Below, piece after piece: positions 36,618-45,947 of a stretch of 61,943 nt of DNA. The translations under genes were made by a program, and so were the position numbers. The notes under the pieces are model-generated. The model was not told the origin of the DNA, searched no databases, and was given only the letters and a program-made list of their open reading frames with translations. The number at the start of each line of letters is the position of its first letter. The stretch's first letter is position 1. The DNA is from Acidobacteriaceae bacterium (GTDB lineage Bacteria; Acidobacteriota; Terriglobia; Terriglobales; Acidobacteriaceae): assembly GCA_025355385.1 (NCBI GenBank), contig JANXZS010000031.1, positions 1 through 61,943 on the forward strand, given 5' to 3'.

Positions 36618-37637
36618 TCAGCTACCCGGCGAACTTGACTGGTTCCCGACCCTGTTGAACGCTCCAGCAGTCTTCCCAAAATTCGGATCCCAGAAAGCGA
36701 CACCCTCGCGTTGTGCCCGTGCGAGAGTTGCCACCCACACGGAGGCTGCGCCCGCCTTGATCAGCGCTTTGCTGCAGGCACGAGCGGTGGCTCCACTGGT
36801 GTAAATGTCGTCGATGAGCAGGATGTCGAGCCCTGCCACGCTTTCGCCATCAGGCACAGAAAAGACTCCACGCAAGTTGTCGCGGCGTTGCCGAATCGTG
36901 AGGCCGAACTGGCTCGCCGTTTCGCGGCTCCTTACCAGCGTTTCGCTGGAGAGCTGAAGTTTCCATTCGGGGTGTGTGTGGCGCAGGATCTTCAAGGCCG
37001 CCCGGGCCAGCAACTCAGCCTGGTTATAGCCGCGGCTGCGCTGCTTAGAGTGATGCTGCGGGACTGGAACCACCAGCATCTCAGAGGGCGCCTCGCCGGC
37101 GAGGCGCGCAATCGCGCTGGCCAGGCGATAACCTAATCCGTTAGCAATGGGGGTAACGCGCTCGTACTTGAGGGAGTGAATGAGGTCGCGAAGAGTGCCC
37201 TGGTAAATGCCGTGGGCAACCGCCCTGCGGAAAGGCGGAGGCGCGAGCCGGCAGACCTGACAAACGCAGTCCTCGGCCTGCCGCGGGTTGCCCGTGCTGA
37301 AGGTTGCAATGCCGAGATCTTCTCCGCACACGCGGCAGAAGGTTCCCCTTTGGGCGGGCAGCTTGTTCCAGCAAAAATCGCATACAGGGGAGAGAGTCAA
37401 GCGCAGAAGAGGGTTACCGCAGGCACAGCAGGAAGCAGGGAAAAGTGCGCAGCATAGTGCATCCATTGGACTTTGGAGTACGCGGACCACAGCGCGCCAC
37501 CGGGAAGTGTCGGATGTTGGAACGTCGAGCGTCAAAGTTTCGCTCTGACTACCGAAGACGCACCTCGCACTGGAAGCCAGGCTTTCAAAGCCTTCGCCGC
37601 CATCAATCCAAAGTATACGGTGAAAGCTGCGTCGCAA
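36618..37637 (-). CDS. ComF-family phosphoribosyltransferase
   Basis: The frame has 339 residues, but the conserved part begins near Met58 (ATG 37466, MDALCCALFPASCCACG), so the real protein may have about 282. Four Cys pairs (CCACG, CDFCW, CRVCG, CQVC) form zinc knuckles. The type I phosphoribosyltransferase domain has VVPVPQHHSKQRSRGYNQAELLA and the PRPP loop LLIDDIYTSGATA. ComF proteins are needed for DNA uptake in competent bacteria. A comM-type gene also occurs in this window. No good ribosome site marks the start. Confidence 0.9.
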   Translation of the reverse strand: MRRSFHRILWIDGGEGFESLASSARCVFGSQSETLTLDVPTSDTSRWRAVVRVLQSPMDALCCALFPASCCACGNPLLRLTLSPVCDFCWNKLPAQRGTFCRVCGEDLGIATFSTGNPRQAEDCVCQVCRLAPPPFRRAVAHGIYQGTLRDLIHSLKYERVTPIANGLGYRLASAIARLAGEAPSEMLVVPVPQHHSKQRSRGYNQAELLARAALKILRHTHPEWKLQLSSETLVRSRETASQFGLTIRQRRDNLRGVFSVPDGESVAGLDILLIDDIYTSGATARACSKALIKAGAASVWVATLARAQREGVAFWDPNFGKTAGAFNRVGNQSSSPGS

Positions 37638-37651
37638 TCCAGAGGCAAATT

Positions 37652-37675
37652 GTGTAGTTGTTCCGGGAACTACAC
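37652..37675. promoter_or_regulatory. Inverted repeat in the comF-OPT divergent region
   Basis: GTGTAGTT and AACTACAC are perfect 8-bp arms around 8 bases. The repeat lies between divergent comF and OPT genes and could be an operator. A second weaker GC-rich inverted repeat (CGCCC/GGGCG) follows at about 37681-37703. No other feature is seen in 37676-37926. Confidence 0.4.
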
Positions 37676-37926
37676 GATTCGCCCTGTCTTCAAAGGGGCG
37701 GCACTGTTAAACTCGTCCGTTCGAGAGAAAAACTGCAAGGGATTGAGTAATTCCACATCAGGCGTATCCGAAGTAGTGAGCCCGGCGTAGATACGTTGTT
37801 AGAAAACCGCACTTTGGATCCTCTCAACAAAGCGCAGTAGAAGTGGAGTTGGCGCGAGATGCCGCGGATACCCGGCGGAAGATACAGCAGGAAACGAGCT
37901 ACTTTTTTTCGAGTGGAGGCATTCGA

Positions 37927-40122
37927 GTGTTGGAAGTCCCTCAAAGTGTTCAGCCTTATATTCCTCATACTGAGACGCGGCCGGAGTTCACGTGGCGCGC
38001 TATCCTGCTGGGATCATTCTTTGGTGTGCTCTTCGGCGCGGTCACGGTTTATGTCGGTCTACGGGCGGGGCTTACGGTCGCCGCCTCCATCCCGATCTCG
38101 GTGCTGTCCATCAGCATCCTCCGGGTGCTGGGGCGCGCCTCCATCCTGGAAAACAATATCGTCCAGACTACGGGCAACGCAGGGCAGTCGATTGCCGCAG
38201 GCGTTATTTTCACACTTCCAGCGCTCATCTTCCTGGGGTTTGATCTGGAGTACTCGCGCATCTTTATGTTGGCGCTGATTGGCGGCTGGCTGGGTGTGCT
38301 CTTCATGATTCCCCTGCGCCGCCAGTTGATTGTTGAGGAGCATGGAACTCTCACTTATCCCGAAGGAACAGCCTGTGCCGATGTGCTGCTCGCGGGCGAG
38401 CGCGGCGGCTCATTTGCCAGCCGTGTGTTTCTTGGCCTCGGACTGGGTGGCCTGTACACGCTCTTTCAAAATGAAAACCTCTTTTCGGCCTGGCCCGGTA
38501 CGCCTGATTACCAGCCGGATTTTGGCAAGCAGCATGTGATGAAAGGCTCCGCTATACGGGCCGATGCGACACCGGAGTATCTCGGAGTCGGCTACATCAT
38601 CGGGCCGCGAGTAGCGGGCGTTATATTCGCGGGCGGCGTGTTTTCCTGGCTGGTGCTGATGCCGCTCATTTACTTCTTTGGCTCGCACTTTCCCCAGGCA
38701 CTCTACCCAGCAACAAAGCCAGTGGCGCAGATGTCTCCCAGCGAGCTATGGGCGACTTACATCAGGCCAATGGGTGCGGGTGCCGTAGCTGCGGCCGGGC
38801 TGATTACCCTGCTCAAGACACTGCCGACAATCGCGGGCGCGCTGCGCTCTGGCTTGAAGAATTTGAGGAAGAGCACTGGAGTCAAGCCCGTCACGCGCCG
38901 GACAGATGACGACCTCTCCATGGGGATTGTGGTTGGCGGCTCGGCCACGCTGGTGCTCTTGATGTTCTTCTTCCTGACTTTCAAACCCGTGCCAGGAGCC
39001 CAGGTTGGCGTGCTGGCAAACCTGGCCGCATCGTTGCTGGTGGTGGTCTTCGGATTCCTCTTCGTAACGGTATCGTCGCGCATCGTTGGATTGATCGGTA
39101 GCTCCGCAAACCCCATCTCCGGCATGACGATTGCCACGTTGATGGCCACCTCCGCCATCTTCCTGGTAAAGGGCTGGACGACTCCTGCCTTTGGCGCACT
39201 GGCCATTACCATTGGCGGAGTGGTCTGCATTGCCGCCGCGAACGCGGGCGACACTTCGCAGGATTTGAAGACTGGCTTCCTGATCGGTGCAACGCCATGG
39301 AAGCAGCAGGTTGCGCTGATGATCGGCGTATGCGTTTCCACGGTGGCGATCGGCATCACGCTCAACCTGATGAATAAGGGGCTTGAGGAATTCAAAGATA
39401 CCGCGCAGCCGTGGGACATTAGCACCGTTCATGACGGAGTGCAGATGCAGGGGACGTTCCCGCGCGACACCTTCCGCGTCATGCATACGGACAAGACCGA
39501 AGACACCCGGTCAGGCAGCAACTACATGCTATTGAACGCGCTGGGTTCGGCTGAACTGGCCGATGGCAAATACCTCTACAATCCCGCAACCCGTGCGATT
39601 GAAGTGCAATGGATCCAGGGTATCGGGAGCGAGAAAGCCGCGGCTCCACAGGCCCGGCTGATGGCTACGGTGATTAACGGCATCCTGACGAGGAAATTGC
39701 CGTGGGGCTTGGTACTGCTAGGCGTATTTGTCGTGATTGCGGTGGAACTGTTAGGAATCCGCTCGCTATCATTTGCCGTCGGAGCATATCTATCAATCGC
39801 TACTACGCTGGCAATCTTTTGCGGCGGCGTGATGCGCTGGATGGTGGATCGTGCGGTGGAGAAGGCGAACGGGGGGGAAGTGGATTCGGAGACCGAGATC
39901 AGCCCCGGCTCGCTCTACGCCAGCGGCTTGATTGCAGCTGGAGGGATCGTGGGATTGCTGGGGGTCGCGCTCAAGCTGTATGAGGCGGCGACGAACCGGC
40001 ATGACATCCTGCGTTTTCCCCGAACTTTCCTTTTTCACGATTGGGTGTCGGTAGTGATGTTCGCACTGCTCGCTTTTTCACTCTACTACTTTGCGCGTAA
40101 GCCTCTTAACAGCAAGGAATAG
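37927..40122 (+). CDS. OPT-family oligopeptide transporter
   Basis: The start is set at GTG 37927 because GGAGG lies seven bases before it; this gives 731 residues. About 14-16 membrane helices cover the protein. Conserved OPT segments include LGSFFGVLFGAVTVYVGLRAGLTVAASIP, ENNIVQTTGNAGQSIAAGVIFTLPAL and LTYPEGTACADVLLAGE. A soluble stretch of about 80 residues, FKDTAQPWDISTVHDG to about IQGIGSEKAAA, interrupts the helices. OPT proteins import oligopeptides or metal chelates with protons. It is transcribed divergently from comF. Confidence 0.94.
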   Translation: MLEVPQSVQPYIPHTETRPEFTWRAILLGSFFGVLFGAVTVYVGLRAGLTVAASIPISVLSISILRVLGRASILENNIVQTTGNAGQSIAAGVIFTLPALIFLGFDLEYSRIFMLALIGGWLGVLFMIPLRRQLIVEEHGTLTYPEGTACADVLLAGERGGSFASRVFLGLGLGGLYTLFQNENLFSAWPGTPDYQPDFGKQHVMKGSAIRADATPEYLGVGYIIGPRVAGVIFAGGVFSWLVLMPLIYFFGSHFPQALYPATKPVAQMSPSELWATYIRPMGAGAVAAAGLITLLKTLPTIAGALRSGLKNLRKSTGVKPVTRRTDDDLSMGIVVGGSATLVLLMFFFLTFKPVPGAQVGVLANLAASLLVVVFGFLFVTVSSRIVGLIGSSANPISGMTIATLMATSAIFLVKGWTTPAFGALAITIGGVVCIAAANAGDTSQDLKTGFLIGATPWKQQVALMIGVCVSTVAIGITLNLMNKGLEEFKDTAQPWDISTVHDGVQMQGTFPRDTFRVMHTDKTEDTRSGSNYMLLNALGSAELADGKYLYNPATRAIEVQWIQGIGSEKAAAPQARLMATVINGILTRKLPWGLVLLGVFVVIAVELLGIRSLSFAVGAYLSIATTLAIFCGGVMRWMVDRAVEKANGGEVDSETEISPGSLYASGLIAAGGIVGLLGVALKLYEAATNRHDILRFPRTFLFHDWVSVVMFALLAFSLYYFARKPLNSKE

Positions 40123-40165
40123 CGACAACGTCGCGGCGATGAGGGCAACCTGACCTCGCTGCCAA

Positions 40166-41107
40166 TCAGTCCTGCAATGCTTGAAGCGATTCGAGCCGTT
40201 TGAGACCCTGGCGTGCCAGATCGGCGAGCGCATCGGTCAATAGGGGGGAATCGTTCAGGGACTGTGGCCGTTCCAGACGCAGCCCCAACTTGGCGGCAAA
40301 GTCGCGGAAGGCTATGTCGACATCGTAGAGAATCTCGACGTGATCGCAGAGAAAGCCAATGGGCTGCAGCACCACGGACTTGTGTCCGGACGCATAGATT
40401 GCGGTGAGCGTCTCCTCCACTGTCGGGCCGATCCAGGGGCCTCCGGACATGCCTTGGCTTTGAAAGGCAAAGAACCAATTTTCAGGCCCGAGGCCTTCGA
40501 TACGAGCGGCTACCAGCGCCGCGGTGCGCTTGGCTTCCACCGAGTAAGGGTCTGGGCCGGATTTGTCCTGCGTCTGAACTGTTCTGCATGGGACGCTGTG
40601 GGCGGTGAAGAGAACGGGTACCGCCGAACCTGTTTCCTCTGTTAGCTGGTGCAGCACTGGCCGCAGACGATCCGCGAAGGCGTCGGCAAGCAGCGGATGA
40701 TCGGCCCAGCCCTCGACAAAGTCGATCACGAGGTCGCCTGCCTCCGCCTGTACGGCGCGGCGATACAGCCCTACGCTGGTTCGGGAATTCTGCGGCGCCA
40801 GACATATCGCTACAGCGGCGCGAATGCCATCCGCGCGCATCTGCTTAACCACGTCGGCGATGTATGGCTTCCAGTTGCGCATGCCCACATAGGTAGGCAT
40901 GCCCAGACTCTCGCTCAGTAAGCGACCCTGCTCCAGCGTGAGGTCTGTCAGAGGGCTGCGACCAATGAGGCCGTATCGATGGCGGATTTCCTCCACCCCT
41001 TCGGCAGGTATGAGTCGCCCGCTGGTTACGTTGCGCAGGTAGTCGGGGATGTCGTCCAGCGTGGCCGGAGTTCCGTGGGCAAGCAGCAGGATGGCAGTAT
41101 CAGACAT
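40166..41107 (-). CDS. hemH: Ferrochelatase
   Basis: The start at ATG 41107 gives 313 residues and overlaps the hemE stop by eight bases (ATGTCTGA), so the two are translationally coupled. The family start AILLLAHGTPATLDDIPDYL is present. The catalytic His is in VLFTAHSVP, and the metal-site Glu is in CDHVEILYDVDIAF. It inserts iron into protoporphyrin IX or, in the coproporphyrin-dependent pathway, into coproporphyrin III. The oxidase gene usually near it (hemG/hemY/cgoX) is not in this window. Confidence 0.92.
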   Translation of the reverse strand: MSDTAILLLAHGTPATLDDIPDYLRNVTSGRLIPAEGVEEIRHRYGLIGRSPLTDLTLEQGRLLSESLGMPTYVGMRNWKPYIADVVKQMRADGIRAAVAICLAPQNSRTSVGLYRRAVQAEAGDLVIDFVEGWADHPLLADAFADRLRPVLHQLTEETGSAVPVLFTAHSVPCRTVQTQDKSGPDPYSVEAKRTAALVAARIEGLGPENWFFAFQSQGMSGGPWIGPTVEETLTAIYASGHKSVVLQPIGFLCDHVEILYDVDIAFRDFAAKLGLRLERPQSLNDSPLLTDALADLARQGLKRLESLQALQD

Positions 41108-42203
41108 GGCCACCGCCCTTTGAAAACTCGCGCACATACTGCACCACTCGTTGCACGTTTTCCACGGGTGTTTCCGGCACTATACCGTGGCCAAGGTTAA
41201 AGATGTGGCCGGGGCGCCCCGCTGCCTGCTGCATTACTTCATAAACGCGCTTGCGCAGCAACTCGGGATCGGCGAAGAGCATGATGGGGTCGAGATTGCC
41301 CTGCACGGCACAGCTGTAATTCAAGGCTCTCCAGCCTTCATCGAGCGGAATTCGCCAGTCCAGGCCGAGCACGTCCGCGCCGGTCTCGCGCATGGCGGGC
41401 AGCAGGCTGGCGGTGTCCACCCCAAAGTAGATGACCGGAACTCCCAAGGACTGCACCTCGCGCACCAGCCGCTTGGTAACGGGCAGCAAGAATTCCCTAT
41501 AGTCCGGGACTGAAAGCGCACCCACCCAGCTATCGAAGATTTGTATTACATCCGCGCCCGCCGCTACCTGTTGCGCAGCGTAGTCGCGCAATACCAGCAC
41601 GAGCTTTTCGAGGAGCCGCTGCCAGGTGGCGGGGTGGCGATACATCATCGTCTTGGTGTGGATGTAGTTGCGCGAACCGCCACCTTCGATCATGTAGCTG
41701 GCTAAGGTGAAGGGCGCTCCGATAAAGCCAACAATGCCGATGGTGTCGTTGAAGTGGGTCACAACCTTACTGATCGCCTCTGCTACGTAACCGAGTTCCG
41801 AGGCCCGATCCGTGCGCAGTCGAACCACGTCCTCCTCGATACGAACCGGGCGATGAATGACGGGGCCTTCCCCGGCCTTGAATTCAAAATCCAGTCCCAT
41901 GCACTCTAACGGCAATAGTAGATCGGCGAAGATGATGGCGGCATCCACATCCAGCTTTTCGGCGGCGGTAATCGTTACTTCCGCGGCGAGCTCGGGGCGT
42001 TTGCAAATTTCGAGCAGGGTGTGGTGTTTTCGGATGGCCTGATATTCGGCCATATAGCGTCCGGCTTGACGCAGAAACCAGACTGGCGTGCGATCCACTG
42101 GTTTTCGCAAACAGGCGCGCAGAAATCGGGCTCCCTTTGGCAGTGCCTCAGAATCAGCCGCGAGGGCTGGTTGATGAGAGAGCGAAATGGGTTGGTGTGA
42201 CAT
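41100..42203 (-). CDS. hemE: Uroporphyrinogen decarboxylase
   Basis: This 367-residue enzyme has the substrate-binding signature TPVWFLRQAGRYMAEYQ and the second signature region VIGFIGAPFTLASYMIEGGGS in GIVGFIGAPFTLASYMIEG form. IIFADLLLPLECMG and FSWVGALS-type residues (FDSWVGALSV) line the active site. It converts uroporphyrinogen III to coproporphyrinogen III. The first 20 residues are a variable Ser/Gln-rich leader. hemH follows with an 8-base overlap. Confidence 0.96.
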   Translation of the reverse strand: MSHQPISLSHQPALAADSEALPKGARFLRACLRKPVDRTPVWFLRQAGRYMAEYQAIRKHHTLLEICKRPELAAEVTITAAEKLDVDAAIIFADLLLPLECMGLDFEFKAGEGPVIHRPVRIEEDVVRLRTDRASELGYVAEAISKVVTHFNDTIGIVGFIGAPFTLASYMIEGGGSRNYIHTKTMMYRHPATWQRLLEKLVLVLRDYAAQQVAAGADVIQIFDSWVGALSVPDYREFLLPVTKRLVREVQSLGVPVIYFGVDTASLLPAMRETGADVLGLDWRIPLDEGWRALNYSCAVQGNLDPIMLFADPELLRKRVYEVMQQAAGRPGHIFNLGHGIVPETPVENVQRVVQYVREFSKGGGHV

Positions 42204-42403
42204 ATTTGCAACTTGAGATTAGCATTTTCGCGTGCAGCGTCCGCTGTCTAATCTTCATCAACATTTCGTCCCGCTTCAAATTGACTTCGGCCGCGTGACG
42301 CAGACTCTGGGATATTCCGTTCCTCTCATAGTCGTTTCCGCTTACGCGCTGACGAGTTTTGCGCTTTAATGGGAGGTCCCTCCTAATAGGTGAAAGCCTT
42401 CAC

Positions 42404-44641
42404 ATGTCACATAAAAACTCTCGCATTGCGATTCTGAACATTTTTGTTCTTGTCACCACCCTCACTGCACTGTCGCTCCCGTCGGTCGCCCAGGCTACGG
42501 GTGAAGCGGTGCATTACAACAGCCAGGACAAGCTGTTCCGCCTCGACGGGGCGGGCGTTTCCTACGTATTTGGCGTCAATGAGCGGGGTGAGTTGCAACC
42601 CGTGTACTGGGGTCAGCGGCTGGGGGAGAAAGATGCGCTTCCGGCTGCGCACTCCATGATGGAGGTCGCATCTTTTGATCTTTCTACAACCACCACGCCC
42701 CAGGAATTCTCGGGATGGGGAGCCGGACTCTTCGTCGAGCCCTCCCTTAAAATCACTTTCCCTGACGGCAACCGCGACCTGGTCCTCCACTATGTGAGCC
42801 ATGCCATCCACGGCAATGTCTTGGAAGTAACGCTGAAAGACATCTCGCGCGAGGTATTTGTGAACCTGCGGTACGAGGTAGACACCGCGACGGGTGTGCT
42901 GGGTCGCTCGGCCACGATTGAGAATCGGACGAAAGATCCGCTGGTGGTGGAGCAGGCAGCGGCCGCTGCGTGGACCCTTCCGCGCGCCCCAGATTATATG
43001 CTCAGCTATCTGACCGGCCGCTGGGGAGCGGAGTTTTCGCTGCAGAGAGAAAAGATCGGTCCGGGACAACGCGTGCTCGAGAGTCGTCGCGGGTCCAGCG
43101 GCCATCAGAATAATCCATGGTTCGCCGTCAGCCGTGGGGCAACACAAGAGGAGACGGGCGATGTCTGGTTCGGAGCCTTGGCATGGAGCGGCTCCTGGCG
43201 AATCACGGTTGAACAGACCCAGGTTCAGGACGTTCGCATCACCGGCGGTTACAATCCTTTCGATTTTGGCTATCACCTCGCTCCCGGTGAGAAGCTCGGC
43301 ACCCCGGTCTTTTATGCGGGCTACACGCACTCGGGTATGGGCGAAGCATCCCGACTGATGCATCGTTTCGAGCTGGCGCAGATTGCTCCGCAGGCTCCGC
43401 GTCCCAAGGTTCGCCCCATTATTTACAACTCGTGGGAAGCGACGGAGATGAATGTCGACGAACCGGGCCAGGTCGCACTTGCCGAGAAGGCGGCCTCCAT
43501 CGGCGTAGAGCGCTTCGTAATGGATGACGGCTGGTTTGGGCAGCGCAAGGACGACCACGCCGGGCTGGGTGACTGGTACGTCAATCCGCAAAAGTTTCCG
43601 CATGGGCTCAAGCAACTGATTGATCGCGTGCACGGCTTCGGCATGGATTTTGGACTATGGGTGGAACCAGAGATGGTGAATCCTGACAGCGACCTCTATC
43701 GCAAACATCCCGACTGGGCAATCAACTTTACCGGCCGTCCGCGTACCCTGGGGCGGAATCAACTAGTGTTGAACCTTGCCCGCCCGGACGTCCGAGAGTA
43801 CGTCTACACTTTTCTCGACAAAATCTTGACCGACAATCAGATCGCTTTCCTCAAGTGGGACTACAACCGCAACTGGTCGGAGCCTGGCTGGCCAGCGGTC
43901 GCGCCGGAAGAGCAGCGGAAGATCTACGTGAAGTACGTGCAAAACCTGTATTCCATTCTGGATGAACTGCGGGCGAAGCATCCCGGGGTGGAAATTGAAT
44001 CCTGCTCCGGTGGAGGCGGGCGCGTGGATCTCGGCATTCTCTCGCATACCGACGAAGTCTGGACCTCCGATAACACCGATCCATTCGACCGTCTGTCGAT
44101 TCAACATGGATTCACGCAAGCGTATGCGCCGGAATTCATGATGGCCTGGGTAACGGACTCGCCCCACTGGCTGAACGGCCGGGCGACTTCCATCGAGTAT
44201 CGCTTCCTGTCTTCAATGCAGGGATCGCTTGGGGTTGGTGCGAATCTCAATCGCTGGCAGCCAGCCGATTTCGCAGCGGCAAAGTCGATGATCACGGCAT
44301 ACAAGGATGTCCGCGAGACGGTGCAACATGGCTTGTTGTATCGCTTAATCTCGCCTCTCAATGGCAGCGAGGCGTCTGCGACGGAGTCCGTGTCACAAGA
44401 TGGGAATCAGGCAGTGGTCTTCGCTTTTCTCCACTCCAGCGAGTTCGCCAATCCCTTCCCCACGCTCTATCTGCAGGGTCTTGATCCGCAGGCGAATTAT
44501 CGCATCGACCTGCTGTATGGAAAGCAGTTCACCCCAGGGCCTGCAACCGCGACGGGTGCCTACTGGATGTCGCATGGAACAGACCTTGCCCTTCGCGGGG
44601 ACTACCAGGCAGCATCGTTTAAACTCACACGCATACGCTGA
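42404..44641 (+). CDS. Secreted GH36 alpha-galactosidase
   Basis: The start at ATG 42404 gives 745 residues and a clear signal peptide (IAILNIFVLVTTLTALSLPSVAQA). The N-terminal beta-sandwich is followed by the barrel with RPIIYNSWEATEMNVDE and FVMDDGWFGQRKDD. Nucleophile Asp486 is in LKWDYNRNW and acid/base Asp556 is in WTSDNTDPFDR. The motif ESCSGGGGRVDLG completes the GH36 site. It releases terminal alpha-galactose from oligosaccharides such as raffinose or galactomannan fragments. A small GTGAA/TTCAC hairpin sits directly before the ATG. The ROK kinase gene lies convergently downstream. Confidence 0.93.
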   Translation: MSHKNSRIAILNIFVLVTTLTALSLPSVAQATGEAVHYNSQDKLFRLDGAGVSYVFGVNERGELQPVYWGQRLGEKDALPAAHSMMEVASFDLSTTTTPQEFSGWGAGLFVEPSLKITFPDGNRDLVLHYVSHAIHGNVLEVTLKDISREVFVNLRYEVDTATGVLGRSATIENRTKDPLVVEQAAAAAWTLPRAPDYMLSYLTGRWGAEFSLQREKIGPGQRVLESRRGSSGHQNNPWFAVSRGATQEETGDVWFGALAWSGSWRITVEQTQVQDVRITGGYNPFDFGYHLAPGEKLGTPVFYAGYTHSGMGEASRLMHRFELAQIAPQAPRPKVRPIIYNSWEATEMNVDEPGQVALAEKAASIGVERFVMDDGWFGQRKDDHAGLGDWYVNPQKFPHGLKQLIDRVHGFGMDFGLWVEPEMVNPDSDLYRKHPDWAINFTGRPRTLGRNQLVLNLARPDVREYVYTFLDKILTDNQIAFLKWDYNRNWSEPGWPAVAPEEQRKIYVKYVQNLYSILDELRAKHPGVEIESCSGGGGRVDLGILSHTDEVWTSDNTDPFDRLSIQHGFTQAYAPEFMMAWVTDSPHWLNGRATSIEYRFLSSMQGSLGVGANLNRWQPADFAAAKSMITAYKDVRETVQHGLLYRLISPLNGSEASATESVSQDGNQAVVFAFLHSSEFANPFPTLYLQGLDPQANYRIDLLYGKQFTPGPATATGAYWMSHGTDLALRGDYQAASFKLTRIR

Positions 44642-44699
44642 GCAAAAAGGCTGCGGGCCCCCACTTGTACCCGGACACTTGAAGCAGAATTGCATTTGG

Positions 44700-44731
44700 A
44701 AAGCCCTACGGGATCATCACGTAGGGCTTTT
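44700..44731. terminator. Bidirectional intrinsic terminator between GH36 and ROK genes
   Basis: AAAGCCCTACG and CGTAGGGCTTT form a perfect 11-bp stem with a 9-base loop and A/T-rich flanks. It serves both convergent genes. Confidence 0.88.
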
Positions 44732-44748
44732 GCTCTGTCCGTGGGGAT

Positions 44749-45768
44749 TCAGGATGGCAGAGCGACGGCCATTTCCCGCTCCGCAAAGGGAAGCATGGCA
44801 GCGCCCAGCAGCCCAGATTCAGACCCCAGCAGTGCGGGGACAATGTGGGTGCAAAGCGGATTTATGTCGAGTTCATCACGGGGTGCCGTCAGCCTGTAGA
44901 CATAGCTGTCTCGCAGAAGAACGGCAAACATGGTTGGCGCAAACAGATGCCAGGAACTGGCCAGTCCGCCGCCGACGACGTAGAGGGGAAGATTCAACGT
45001 ATTCACCAGTTGAGAGAGGCTCAGCCCAAGGAATTTGCCGACCGTGCGGTACACCTGGCGAGCGCCTTCATCGCCTGCATCCGCCAGTTGCGCCACCCTG
45101 CGTGCAGAGACAGTGCCACGCGTTGCCAGAATGTGCGCAATCGCTTCCGACTGGCCTGCCTCGGCGGTCTCTTTCGCCATACGGCTGACGGCGGTTGCGG
45201 AGGCATATTGCTCCAGACAGCCCCGTCCTCCGCAACCACAAGGCGCTCCGTCGTATTCAAGCGGACCATGACCCGCTTCCCCGGCCATCCCCAACATCCC
45301 ATGCCACACGCGCCGGTTGAGAATTATTCCATTGCCGACGCCCGTACCCAGCGTCAGCATGCACAGAGAGTCCACACCGCGCTGCTTGCCCGACCCGTGC
45401 AGAAACTCGGCAAGCGCCGCGGCATTGGCGTCATTCTCAATGATGACCGGCATCCCCAGAACTTTTTCGATTTCGACCTTGAGTTCAAAACCGTCCCAAC
45501 CGGGAAAATTCGGCAGATGATAAAGCTTGCCGGAAGGTAACTGTAACGGACCGGGGCTGCCGACACCGACGCCTACTAGTTCTAGGCTCCCCCGCAATTT
45601 CTTTGCGATTTCGTGAATTGCGTCGCACATGTCTTGCACGACAGCATACTTTCCCGCCTCAAGCCTGGTAGGGATGGCGATGCTTTCCAGCCTCTCCTGG
45701 GCCCGGGTAAATGCCGCAATCCGCAGATTTGTGCCGCCAAGATCTACCCCAATCGAAAAGCTATTCAT
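44749..45768 (-). CDS. ROK-family sugar kinase (glucokinase type)
   Basis: This 339-residue protein has the ROK phosphate loop GVDLGGTNLRIAAF and catalytic Asp in VIIENDANAAALAE. LTLGTGVGNGIILN and the zinc-binding signature EAGHGPL..CGCGGRGCLEQYAS complete the fold. No HTH is present, so it is a kinase and not a NagC-like repressor. It probably phosphorylates glucose or another hexose released by nearby glycosidases. The start has AGAAGG just upstream. It shares a terminator with the convergent alpha-galactosidase gene. Confidence 0.92.
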   Translation of the reverse strand: MNSFSIGVDLGGTNLRIAAFTRAQERLESIAIPTRLEAGKYAVVQDMCDAIHEIAKKLRGSLELVGVGVGSPGPLQLPSGKLYHLPNFPGWDGFELKVEIEKVLGMPVIIENDANAAALAEFLHGSGKQRGVDSLCMLTLGTGVGNGIILNRRVWHGMLGMAGEAGHGPLEYDGAPCGCGGRGCLEQYASATAVSRMAKETAEAGQSEAIAHILATRGTVSARRVAQLADAGDEGARQVYRTVGKFLGLSLSQLVNTLNLPLYVVGGGLASSWHLFAPTMFAVLLRDSYVYRLTAPRDELDINPLCTHIVPALLGSESGLLGAAMLPFAEREMAVALPS

Positions 45769-45797
45769 AAAGGGCCTTCTGTTTCTGTTTTGACTTT

Positions 45798-45947
45798 TTA
45801 AGTTTCTAACTGATTGTAGATAGCATATCGCTCATCGTTGACTTTATAGAAAGGGATCACGTCCGTCATTGTGCCGTGGCCCGAAGTGCCAACATAATCC
45901 TCTCTCTCGAAGTTCAGAGCCCCCTCAATAGCACACCATTGGAGTAC
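45798..45947 (-). pseudogene. C-terminal remnant of a glycosidase, GH127/DUF1680-like
   Basis: Forty-nine codons after an in-frame TGA end at a TAA stop. The stretch TDVIPFYKVNDERYAIYNQLE resembles the C-terminal signature of GH127 beta-L-arabinofuranosidases (PFY-x-hD-x-RY-x-hYW). No start, ribosome site or upstream catalytic domain is present. The frame is lost upstream of 45948. It fits a deleted gene in a sugar-utilisation neighbourhood. The family call rests on a short motif. Confidence 0.45.

Noticed and set aside
42407-43633. 408-codon open frame antisense to the GH36 gene
   Set aside because: It mirrors a GC-rich real gene, has low-complexity Arg/Gly-rich sequence and no ribosome site; GH36 motifs are intact on the other strand.
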